The position numbers and the translations under genes were made by a program. Positions 23,821 through 31,008 of a stretch of 48,998 bases of DNA are shown one piece after another (the stretch's first letter is position 1; each line of letters begins with the position of its first letter). The notes below the pieces were generated by a model, which was not told where the DNA came from, searched no databases, and saw only the letters and a list, made by a program, of their open reading frames with translations. The stretch is from Planctomycetota bacterium (GTDB taxonomy: Bacteria; Planctomycetota; Phycisphaerae; SM23-33): contig JACRIL010000028.1 in the NCBI GenBank assembly GCA_016235825.1, positions 1-48,998 on the forward strand, written 5' to 3'.

Positions 23821-25185
23821 CTACTTTTTTTGCGGTTTTGGGGCGGTTTCTTCGAGCGTGGCCTTTCGGCGGAGGATGTGGTGGTAATGCTGGGCGAAGC
23901 GGTGGGCCTCGTCGCGGACGGCCTGGAGCAGCCGCAGGGCCTCGTCGCGGCGCGGCAAGCGGACGGGGCCGGCCCGGCCGCTGATGAAGATTTCCTCCTC
24001 CTTTTTAGCCAGCGAGATCAGCGCAGGCGGACTGAACTCAAGGCCGTCGAAGGCCGACAGCGCCGCCGAGAGCTGCCCCTTTCCGCCGTCGATCAGGATG
24101 ACGTCGGGGAACAACTCCTCAGCCATGCCGGCCAGCTTGTATCGCCGCCAGACCACCTCGCGGATGCACGCGAAGTCGTCGTTGCCGGCGACGGTCTTTA
24201 TTTTGTACCGCCGGTACGACGGCTTGAACGGCTTGCCGTCGATGAAACAGACCATCGCCCCGCACATCTCGCCGCCGCCCAGGTGCGCGATGTCTATGCC
24301 CTCGATGGTCCGAGGCGGGGCGGGCAGGTCGAGGGTTTCGCCCAGCCTCTTGAGCGAGTCGGTCGGATCGATGAAAAAAACTTCCGGCTGGACGTGCTCA
24401 TCGACCAGACCGCGGAGTTGCAGGCTTTCCAGCGCCCGCATCTCATCCCGCAGGGCGGCGGCCTGCTCGAACCGCAGCGAGGCGGAAGCCTGTTTCATCT
24501 TCTCAGCCAGTTCCCGCCGCAGCGCCGTGCCCTTGCTGTCGAGGAACTGCTTGAGCCTGGCGATCTGGCCGGCGTACTCGTCGGGCGAGACCTTGTCGGC
24601 GCATGGGGCTGTGCACTGTTTGATGCTGTAAAGGATGCACGGGCGGAAGTGCCGCCGGGCCGGGTCGTCGCGGCTGATATCAAGATTGCATGTGCGGAAC
24701 TTGAAGACCCGCTGCATCAGCGGCAGAGCGGCACGCAGCTCGGCCGAACTGACGAACGGCCCGTAGAGCCTGCTGCCGCGGACCTGCGGCTTACGGGTTA
24801 TGCGCACGCGCGGAAAATCCTCGCCGCTGGTAACCTCCAGGTAGGGAAAGCTCTTGTCGTCCTTCTGCTGGGCGTTGAATCGCGGCTGGATGTCCTTTAT
24901 CAGCCGGCTCTCGCGGAGCAGGGCCTCGACCTCGCTGTGGCATTCCAGAAAGTCGAGGTCCGCGACGAGGTCTTCGATCAATCGGCTGATTTCCGGCCCG
25001 CGGCCGGCAAGCAGATCGGCCGACGGCTGAAAATAGCTGGCCACGCGGCTGCGGAGACTCTTGGCCTTGCCGACGTAGAGGACCACGCCGGCGGAGTCCT
25101 TGAAAAGATACACCCCCGGCCCGGCCGGCAGCTCGCCCGCCTTCTCACGCAGCTTCTCCAGGATCGCCCGCCGTTTTTCAGCCAT
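23821..25185 (-). CDS. uvrC: Excinuclease UvrC, short form without the C-terminal HhH domain
   Basis: Makes the two incisions around DNA damage in nucleotide excision repair. GIY-YIG nuclease at residues about 19-100 (GVYLF, LYVGKA), cysteine cluster at RPCILYSIKQCTAPC, UVR motif around 215-250 (ELAEKMKQASASLRFEQAAALRDEM), then the RNase-H-like nuclease with IEGIDIAHLGGG, ILIDGGKGQLSAA and RDEAHRFAQ carrying the Asp/Asp/His residues. The protein stops at 454 residues, about 150 short of the usual size: the tandem helix-hairpin-helix DNA-binding domain is absent and the end is the basic KATLEETAPKPQKK. The stop lies next to dense repeat DNA, so loss by insertion is possible, though short forms may be normal in this lineage. 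Confidence 0.92.
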   Translation of the reverse strand: MAEKRRAILEKLREKAGELPAGPGVYLFKDSAGVVLYVGKAKSLRSRVASYFQPSADLLAGRGPEISRLIEDLVADLDFLECHSEVEALLRESRLIKDIQPRFNAQQKDDKSFPYLEVTSGEDFPRVRITRKPQVRGSRLYGPFVSSAELRAALPLMQRVFKFRTCNLDISRDDPARRHFRPCILYSIKQCTAPCADKVSPDEYAGQIARLKQFLDSKGTALRRELAEKMKQASASLRFEQAAALRDEMRALESLQLRGLVDEHVQPEVFFIDPTDSLKRLGETLDLPAPPRTIEGIDIAHLGGGEMCGAMVCFIDGKPFKPSYRRYKIKTVAGNDDFACIREVVWRRYKLAGMAEELFPDVILIDGGKGQLSAALSAFDGLEFSPPALISLAKKEEEIFISGRAGPVRLPRRDEALRLLQAVRDEAHRFAQHYHHILRRKATLEETAPKPQKK

Positions 25186-25228
25186 ATGTTAAAGCATATC
25201 CCGCCGAAGGGTGAATGGGGAATGCGCT

Positions 25229-25400
25229 TCCGCCGCGACGCGGCGGATGAGACTTTGAATATTCCACAGATTTCCTCCGCCCCGCCGGGGCGGAATACAA
25301 AGATAACCTTTTTCCACGGGTTCCGCTCCGATCGCCTGCCGGCGATCTTCGCTTCACCCGCGGCTACAAACCTTCGCCCCTTTCGGGGCGGAAATGCCAA
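25229..25400. repeat. Mixed repeat fragments (S-like, Z-like and R-like)
   Basis: In order: a diverged S-type piece (GATGAGACTTTGAATATTCC), a Z-type hairpin (GATCGCCTGCCGGCGATC inside the TTCCACGGGTTCCGC and CTTCACCCGCGGCTAC arms), and an R-type hairpin (GCCCCTTTCGGGGC). They look like nested or decayed insertions. Confidence 0.5.
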
Positions 25401-25434
25401 GTTCGACCATTTTTCGCATATACACAAAATGGTT

Positions 25435-25516
25435 GGCCGGGTGGCACGGCTCGCAAGCAAGCCGTGTTCGTTAATTTTCGTTTGCATCAACACAGTTTGC
25501 AAGCAAACTGTGCCAC
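25435..25516. repeat. Double hairpin with the shared loop GCAAGC
   Basis: CACGGCT and AGCCGTG at 25445-25466, and CACAGTTT and AAACTGTG at 25491-25512, both enclose GCAAGC. The whole is bracketed by GGTGGCAC and GTGCCACC arms. The arms differ between the hairpins but stay complementary. Confidence 0.6.
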
Positions 25517-25524
25517 CTGCCCGG

Positions 25525-25672
25525 GCCATTCGCTCCGCCAGGAGCGAAAGATTTGTAGCCCGCCGCGTGAGCGGCGGAGGATGCTTTGAATATCCCACGG
25601 ATTTCCTCCATCCGCCCGAGCCATTCGCTCCGCCAGGAGCGAAAGATTTGTAGCCCGCCGCGTGAGCGGCGG
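25525..25672. repeat. Tandem direct repeat S (53-bp unit, 95-bp period)
   Basis: Two identical 53-bp copies at 25525-25577 and 25620-25672, each with the hairpins CGCTCCGCCAGGAGCG and CCGCCGCGTGAGCGGCGG. A related hairpin pair is seen at 48310-48373. Confidence 0.8.
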
Positions 25673-25775
25673 GACCCATGACGAGAGAAAACTCCAGCCC
25701 CGACAGGGGCGACACCAAATTGGATAATCATGCAATTCGGGGGCCGACGGCATATCCTGATTTAGCGCCGAATGG

Positions 25776-25833
25776 AAAAATGGGTGCCATGCAACGCCGC
25801 GAACTAAGCGGCGTTGCATGGCACCCGTTTTTA
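25776..25833 (-). terminator. 25-bp near-perfect palindrome after the 25869-26516 gene
   Basis: Two 25-nt arms with one G-T pair flank the 7-nt loop GAACTAA. Read on the reverse strand it begins 36 bases after the stop codon of the gene at 25869 and ends in ATTTTTCC, so it can act as an intrinsic terminator. Its outer part GGGTGCCATG is shared with repeat P copies. Confidence 0.55.
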
Positions 25834-25868
25834 CCTTTTGTTGCGTATTTAAACATGCCGCCCGCCTC

Positions 25869-26516
25869 TCAATTTTTCTTTTCTTTCCTAACGCTCCGGA
25901 TCATTTTTCGAATTCGATATTTGTAGAGCATTTCCACCCAAAATGGAGCTTTCGACCTATAATAAACATCCTCAACTTTTTGTTCAGGCATTTTCCCCAT
26001 GATTTGTTCGTACATATGTCTAGCAATGTTATTCCCAAGCCCCTCGTCTTCAAAAAGAACCTGATCACTATTCTTGAGTATAAGTCTCAATATAAAATTG
26101 GCAAAGTGGGGAGCGGCTACCTGCTCATCCCGTACTCTATGCAACCAATTACGTAAAACATCCTGATGAAATCCTGTTCCAGACTTTGGTTGAATTACAC
26201 ATAAAAAGTCGTTTTTTTGCTGGGGATACTGTGGAAAGACCCTTTTTTGATAACCATCATGGAACACACCAAGACTACCACGGTCAGGATGATATAGCAT
26301 AACACTATATTCAGGCATCGGGTCCAAACCGACATTTTCAACCGTTAGAGAAATCCCTGCGCCCAAGTTGACATCCATGAAAAAACCAAAATTAATTCTA
26401 AAAAGAGGGATCGACTCGATTCGCCGCCATATGCGATCCACAAAAACACCGATGGCCGCTCCGACAAAAGCTGACACCAATGTCCCGACACTTAAAATGC
26501 ATTCTGTTTCAATCAT
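25869..26516 (-). CDS. Hypothetical membrane-anchored protein, AT-rich
   Basis: 215 residues with one N-terminal membrane helix (ILSVGTLVSAFVGAAIGVFV, about residues 8-27) followed by basic residues, so the rest is probably cytoplasmic. The body contains a beta-rich segment (GAGISLTVENVGLDPMPEYSVMLY) and a lysine/arginine-rich C-terminus. GGAG lies ten bases before the ATG. Base composition is much lower in GC than both neighbours, and the gene is bracketed by repeats, which suggests horizontal acquisition. No family recognised and no partner gene of the same composition is present. Confidence 0.65.
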   Translation of the reverse strand: MIETECILSVGTLVSAFVGAAIGVFVDRIWRRIESIPLFRINFGFFMDVNLGAGISLTVENVGLDPMPEYSVMLYHPDRGSLGVFHDGYQKRVFPQYPQQKNDFLCVIQPKSGTGFHQDVLRNWLHRVRDEQVAAPHFANFILRLILKNSDQVLFEDEGLGNNIARHMYEQIMGKMPEQKVEDVYYRSKAPFWVEMLYKYRIRKMIRSVRKEKKN

Positions 26517-26619
26517 GATTTATGTCTCCAAGATAAATGCTTGCATAGTCCGGAAACATTACAACTTTTCTATTATTAGCCGTACAGGAGATGGAGTACT
26601 GTATATTGTAATTTATGAC

Positions 26620-29600
26620 TCACGCGTTGATGAGGTTATCCTGATCGACGACGATGACCTTGCACTTGATGCCGAGGAGATATTTTTCGACGTTGTCCCA
26701 TTCGACGCTTCCGGCCGGGGGTTTCCAGAAGCTCTTGCCCTGGACGAAGACCCTGGGCAAATCGCTTTTTGACCCCAGTGTCCGCGAGATGGCCTTTGCG
26801 ACGACCTCCGGGGCTATGTCCCGCACGCAGTAGGCCCGGGCGTGGGTGCATCGGCCCTCGCAGTGATAGCAGTTCAGAGGCAGGCAGACCACGCTGGTCA
26901 GCGGGGAATACGGATGGAACCGCCCGAACCGTCCGCCGTACATAATGACCACGTTGGGCGTGCCCATCGCGCAGGCGATGTGAGCCAGGCTGGTATCGAC
27001 GCCGATGGCCATGCGGCACAGTTGGACCAGCGCGGCCGACTGGCGGACGGTCGTCTGGCCGGTCATGTCCACCACCTTGCGGTCCATGCCGATGTAGTTG
27101 GCCGTGGTGAGGTTGGCGATGTTGACGTGCCTGTCCTCGTCGGTGCCAAGGCAGATCATGAAGCTGTCCTTGGCCAGGATGGTGTGGTCGATGGCCTCGC
27201 CGAACCGCAGATAGACCTTCTGGAAATGCCCCGCCGCCGCGAAGAACGCGAAGCATCTTTTCGGATCGAGCGCGTTGATCTTCAGGAAATTGGCGGCCCA
27301 CTCGTGGTCCTGGGGCGTCAGCCACATCACCGGCTGAAGCTCAGGGGCCTCGAAGCCCAGCCCGCGGACGAAGTCCCTGTGCCGCTCAAGCTCGGGCTTC
27401 CATTTTTCCGGCGATGGAATGATGTATTTATATTGCTTATTGGTTTTCTCCCGCAGGTCGGCCGTCATCTGGTCGGTGTCGCCCTCCAGGGCGATGGTTA
27501 CGGCCGCGTCGCTGGCCAGCGCCAGGGCGTCGGCGTAAGGTTCGCGAGAGCAGATCGAGTTGAGGGCCACGTCGGCCTTGAGCTCGCGAAGCTTCAGAGC
27601 GATATCGTTGACGTACTGCATGTCCATCAGCGATTTCTTGCGATCGACGAAGAACAGGTCGTCCACGAACGGGCAGGCCTCGTAAAGCTCGCCGACCCGC
27701 TCCTGGCAGAGCACGGTGATGCGTGCGTTGGGAAAACGCTTGCGGACGTAAGGCAGCATGGACGAGGCCAGGATGTTGTCGCCGATGGCGTCGGTGCGGA
27801 CCCACAGGACGTGCTTTGCATCCGGCAGGTCGAGCTTGAGCGGGTTGACGATCTGCACGTCGGCCGGGGCCGGGGCGTTTTCACCGGCAGGCTTAACCGC
27901 TGCAAAATCACCCTGATTTTGTGGCACGCGGAACGACCACCCGCCTGCCCTCTCCGCCGTCAGCATCGGCTCGACCTTCAGCGATTCGGCGCGATCGACC
28001 ATCGCGGCGTCCGTAACCCAGGGGAAGAACTCGCTCAGTCTTGCCGGGAAGGTCTTGTTGTCCTGAAGTCGCCGCCAGTGCGCAACGGCGTCTTTATAGC
28101 CGTAGTAGCTTTCCTTGAACTGCAATTGTTCCTCAAGTGCATAGGCGTAATGCTGGAAGATCAGGCCGGCCCGCTCGGTCTGGTCGTGCTGGATGGGGTT
28201 TATGGCGGCCACGTTCTGCCAGTTGCCGTCGGGCATCTGCCTGGCCAGGAACGGCGGCTCGTGCGCCGCCCACGTGTCGCCCGGCCGATACCGCCACGTC
28301 CGCAGCCACTCGCCCCCGCCGTGATTGCCGTAGCAGCCCCGCGTGCTGACGAGCCGGTCGGGCCCGACGAAGAACCAGCACCAGTACAGGGCCGAGGTCT
28401 TGTCCGGCTGGTCGATGAACATCTGCCGGGCGCGGACGATCTGCGGGGCGGTCCACAGTTCGTCGGCGTCGATCTCCCACAGCAGGCAGCCGGCCGCGAT
28501 GTTCGCCAGCGGGGCGTTGACCATCTGGCGTTTGCCGTCCCAGAATTTTCCGGGCGGCGGGCGGTAGATCGTGATTTTATCGGGATGCAGTTTCGCCAGG
28601 CCGTCGAGATATTCGGTCGTCCCGTCGATGCTCAGGCCGTCGCGGTGCAGGCCGTCGGGAACCTTGCCGCCCAGCCGGACGCTCCATGCGGTGTCGTGCT
28701 TCAGGTCGGCCACGCCCTCCATAACGTGCCAGTGCCAGTTGAAGGGCAGGTCGCGCAGCGCCTCGATGTGCCAGCGGGTGAACGGCATGCCGTTGAGCAC
28801 GATCGTGAAGAAATGGATCGGCAGGTCGGCCTGTTCGGTCTGGTCGGCGGCCGGCCCGCCCGGCGGGGCGAACTCGACGGGCTTCTCGAAATATTGCCTC
28901 AAAAACGGCTGGCCGCCGGCAAAGTGCCTGAACCGCACCGGCTCGTCGCAGGGATTTTTCAGATACTGCTCGTGCGTGGGGACCTCGCCGGCGATGATCG
29001 TAACGTTCAGGCAATTGGGCAGAAACTCGACGTGCCTGTCGAATTCATCCTTTGGCAGTTCGTCGAGCGTGTTGATGAGGGCCTGATTGTCGAGGAACGG
29101 GTGGGCGTCGCAGTCGGTTCGCTCGTGGACCTTTTTGAAGAATTCGCGGGTGAAGGGACAGACGCGAGCGGCGAAGACGCCGTAGTTGATCATTCCGGCC
29201 GAATCGCGGGCGAACGCCACGCTCTTGAGCGTCGTCAGCTCCACGTCGCCGCGGACGATGGCGATATCGGCGTCCAGATATGCAATCAGGTCTCCGTCAG
29301 CCAGTTCGTCGAGCAGCCGCAGGACGTAATGGGTCTTGATCCAGGTCGGCTGGGGACGGTTGAGTTTTTCATACTCGGTTATCTGGCGATACTCAAAGCC
29401 GTGATGCTTCGCGTATTCGCGGAACCTCGGCCCGGAGTAATTTTCCAGAACGTCCTTGAGATGGGCGGTCCCAATGGCATAGAGGACCTTTCGCGGGCCG
29501 GCATTGGCGGGTTGGACCGGCTGCGGTTTGGCGGGCGTTTCCTTACGCCCGCCGGCGGCGATGCGGGACATTCCGATCTGGCCGTTTATCCGCAGCAGGC

Positions 29601-29997
29601 CGCTGACGTGGTCCAGCCACTGATCGAAAGTCCTGGCCGGCGGTTCGTGGATGCTCGCCGTCTGCTCTTTATCCGGCGAGGAAATTTCCTGAGGCGGCTT
29701 GCCCGTCTGAATTGCCTGCACAAGCCCTCGAACCCGCCGAAGCTCAGAATGCTCCAACTTCGGGAACTGGGCGGCGTACCTGGCCGCGTTGGCGACGCTG
29801 CCGCGACACAAGGCGGCCAGTATGAAATATGCCCACTCGACAGGATCGGGCGGCTGCTTGCTCCGCAGCCTGGGGGCGAGCATCTTGGCGATGGCCGACA
29901 TCGCCGCCGGCACGCTGCCGCGACAAAGCAGCGTCATCGCGTCGGCCAGATTCGCCCTCGCCTGGGCTACATCGATATTTTCATTCGGATCAGTCAT
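26620..29997 (-). CDS. Three-module glycosyltransferase with GT9 (heptosyltransferase-like) C-terminus
   Basis: 1125 residues. Residues 1-110 form a helical domain shared with the protein at 31009-32994. Module 1 (about 169-320) is a GT-A fold with the metal motif YLDADIAI. Module 2 (about 394-640) is a second GT-A-like enzyme with WEIDADELW. Module 3 (about 728-1075) is a GT9 enzyme: VLWVRTDAIGDNILASSMLP at its start, DTSLAHIACAMGTP for the donor site, and the cysteine cluster CYHCEGRCTHARAYC. The three could add successive sugars to one glycan. It is the last gene of the reverse-strand glycan locus, separated from the rest by the IS200-type element. No signal peptide, so cytoplasmic. Confidence 0.88.
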   Translation of the reverse strand: MTDPNENIDVAQARANLADAMTLLCRGSVPAAMSAIAKMLAPRLRSKQPPDPVEWAYFILAALCRGSVANAARYAAQFPKLEHSELRRVRGLVQAIQTGKPPQEISSPDKEQTASIHEPPARTFDQWLDHVSGLLRINGQIGMSRIAAGGRKETPAKPQPVQPANAGPRKVLYAIGTAHLKDVLENYSGPRFREYAKHHGFEYRQITEYEKLNRPQPTWIKTHYVLRLLDELADGDLIAYLDADIAIVRGDVELTTLKSVAFARDSAGMINYGVFAARVCPFTREFFKKVHERTDCDAHPFLDNQALINTLDELPKDEFDRHVEFLPNCLNVTIIAGEVPTHEQYLKNPCDEPVRFRHFAGGQPFLRQYFEKPVEFAPPGGPAADQTEQADLPIHFFTIVLNGMPFTRWHIEALRDLPFNWHWHVMEGVADLKHDTAWSVRLGGKVPDGLHRDGLSIDGTTEYLDGLAKLHPDKITIYRPPPGKFWDGKRQMVNAPLANIAAGCLLWEIDADELWTAPQIVRARQMFIDQPDKTSALYWCWFFVGPDRLVSTRGCYGNHGGGEWLRTWRYRPGDTWAAHEPPFLARQMPDGNWQNVAAINPIQHDQTERAGLIFQHYAYALEEQLQFKESYYGYKDAVAHWRRLQDNKTFPARLSEFFPWVTDAAMVDRAESLKVEPMLTAERAGGWSFRVPQNQGDFAAVKPAGENAPAPADVQIVNPLKLDLPDAKHVLWVRTDAIGDNILASSMLPYVRKRFPNARITVLCQERVGELYEACPFVDDLFFVDRKKSLMDMQYVNDIALKLRELKADVALNSICSREPYADALALASDAAVTIALEGDTDQMTADLREKTNKQYKYIIPSPEKWKPELERHRDFVRGLGFEAPELQPVMWLTPQDHEWAANFLKINALDPKRCFAFFAAAGHFQKVYLRFGEAIDHTILAKDSFMICLGTDEDRHVNIANLTTANYIGMDRKVVDMTGQTTVRQSAALVQLCRMAIGVDTSLAHIACAMGTPNVVIMYGGRFGRFHPYSPLTSVVCLPLNCYHCEGRCTHARAYCVRDIAPEVVAKAISRTLGSKSDLPRVFVQGKSFWKPPAGSVEWDNVEKYLLGIKCKVIVVDQDNLINA

Positions 29998-30019
29998 GGA
30001 TTTGTTGAATATTTTTATT

Positions 30020-30112
30020 CAGCCCCAAAGGGGCGCAATATGACAGCCCAGGGCGAAGCCCTGGGAAATTGGTCGCCTCTACGGTTAAGCCCTGAAGGGG
30101 CGCAATAAAATA
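30020..30112 (+). repeat. Three-hairpin repeat R, copy 3 (left flank of transposase gene)
   Basis: GCCCCAAAGGGGC, CCCAGGGCGAAGCCCTGGG, GCCCTGAAGGGGC then GCAATAAAA. Ends four bases before the transposase stop codon at 30117. Confidence 0.85.
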
Positions 30113-30116
30113 CCCG

Positions 30117-30563
30117 TCAATCCCAGACATATCGTTCATCGCATTGTATGCGATATTTTTTTAACAACTCCCGATATTCTTCCTGAAACGTCCGGCGATG
30201 GTGATGTTCTTTCTGCCGATCAATGTATTCGATCAATTGTTTCAACTGGGACTGACCAATAGAAAATGCCCCATATCCATTCTGCCAGGCGAAAACCGGA
30301 ACGCCTTTCGTCTTCATCCATTTCGAAGAACTCTTTTTGATTTCTTCCACGAGGTCGCTGACCGCAATGGTACGCGCCAATCCACAGGCAATGTGAATGT
30401 GGTCTTTAGTTCCACCAATGCGGTGCGTCTGACATCCGCAGGCCGTGCATGTTGCAGACAGATATCGCCACAATTGGTCCTCAATCGCAGGCAGAATCAG
30501 CGAATCTCGATTCTTCGTGCTGAAAACCAGATGCACAAGGATATTTGACAATGATTGAGGCAT
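30117..30563 (-). CDS. IS200-like Y1 (HUH) transposase, possible REP-associated type
   Basis: 148 residues. Single-strand DNA transposase of the IS200/IS605 TnpA superfamily: the HUH motif is H55-I-H57 in GGTKDHIHIAC and the nucleophile tyrosine is Y113 in LIEYIDRQKEHH. Typical opening NILVHLVFSTKNR. The gene is intact, so the protein may be active. There is no TnpB or accessory gene. The start codon has no ribosome site and lies 16 bases from repeat R copy 4. Because solitary R repeats occur elsewhere in the window, the protein may act on them as REP-associated (RAYT-like) transposases do; it lacks the longer C-terminal region of classical RAYTs, so that link is inference. Confidence 0.88.
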   Translation of the reverse strand: MPQSLSNILVHLVFSTKNRDSLILPAIEDQLWRYLSATCTACGCQTHRIGGTKDHIHIACGLARTIAVSDLVEEIKKSSSKWMKTKGVPVFAWQNGYGAFSIGQSQLKQLIEYIDRQKEHHHRRTFQEEYRELLKKYRIQCDERYVWD

Positions 30564-30578
30564 AAATTTTACGATCAG

Positions 30579-30668
30579 TTATTTCGCCCTTTCAGGGCTT
30601 ACGACTTTTGGGACTTTCGCGACCCAGGGCTTCGCCCTGGGCTGTCATATTTTGCCCCTTCGGGGCGG
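30579..30668 (-). repeat. Three-hairpin repeat R, copy 4 (right flank of transposase gene)
   Basis: GCCCTTTCAGGGC, CCCAGGGCTTCGCCCTGGG, GCCCCTTCGGGGC in inverted orientation to copy 3. It probably carries any promoter of the transposase gene, as it begins 16 bases upstream of the ATG. Confidence 0.85.
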
Positions 30669-30720
30669 TGGACAAAGCTGCATTATTGCTCTTTGCGTCG
30701 TTAATGCAAAACGCACATAG

Positions 30721-30880
30721 CAGCCCGTTGAAAATGTAGCGTGGGCGTCTCGCCCGCGTGTGGCGAGGGCATCCTGCCCTCGCATTTTGTCATTTTTCCT
30801 TGGTTTTCCGCAGGCGAGACGCCTACGGCACACGCGGCCAAGATGGCCGCGCTACAAACATCGCCTTTTTCAACGGGCTG
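30721..30880. repeat. Composite hairpin repeat W with terminal inverted repeats
   Basis: CAGCCCGTTGAAAA (30721-30734) and TTTTCAACGGGCTG (30867-30880) are perfect 14-bp inverted ends of a 160-bp unit holding four small hairpins (for example GGGCGTCTCGCCC and GAGGGCATCCTGCCCTC). The form is that of a small non-autonomous element. The rest of 30669-31008 is AT-rich and holds no gene. Confidence 0.7.
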
Positions 30881-31008
30881 ATAGGCCGAAAATGCCCATT
30901 TAGCCGGTTTGTGTGTATCTGTGTGTTACTTTGGCCACGCGAAGAGCAATAAAAACAGCAATCAAATAAATTGAAATAAATCCTCGATCAATTTTTTTTG
31001 CCAACGCA

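Larger units (their letters stand above)
30020..30668 (-). mobile_element. IS200-type / REP-associated element bounded by inverted R repeats
   Basis: The transposase gene fills nearly all of the space between R copy 3 (30020-30112) and R copy 4 (30579-30668), which are in opposite orientation. Hairpins in the ends are what Y1 HUH transposases recognise as single-stranded DNA. The element sits inside the glycan locus between two genes of the same direction. Confidence 0.65.

Noticed and set aside
23808..23821. Small hairpin at the uvrC stop codon as a terminator
   Set aside because: The stem is only 5 bp and no T-run follows on the reverse strand.
23569..25653. Forward-strand open frame of 694 codons
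   Set aside because: Antisense to uvrC and running through the repeat clusters on both sides.
25525..25672. Direct repeats that might be a CRISPR array
   Set aside because: Only two copies of 53 bp with internal hairpins and no spacer series or cas genes.
26842..30108. Forward-strand open frame of 1088 codons
   Set aside because: It lies antisense to the three-module glycosyltransferase and has no domain-like sequence. Long antisense frames are expected in GC-rich coding DNA.
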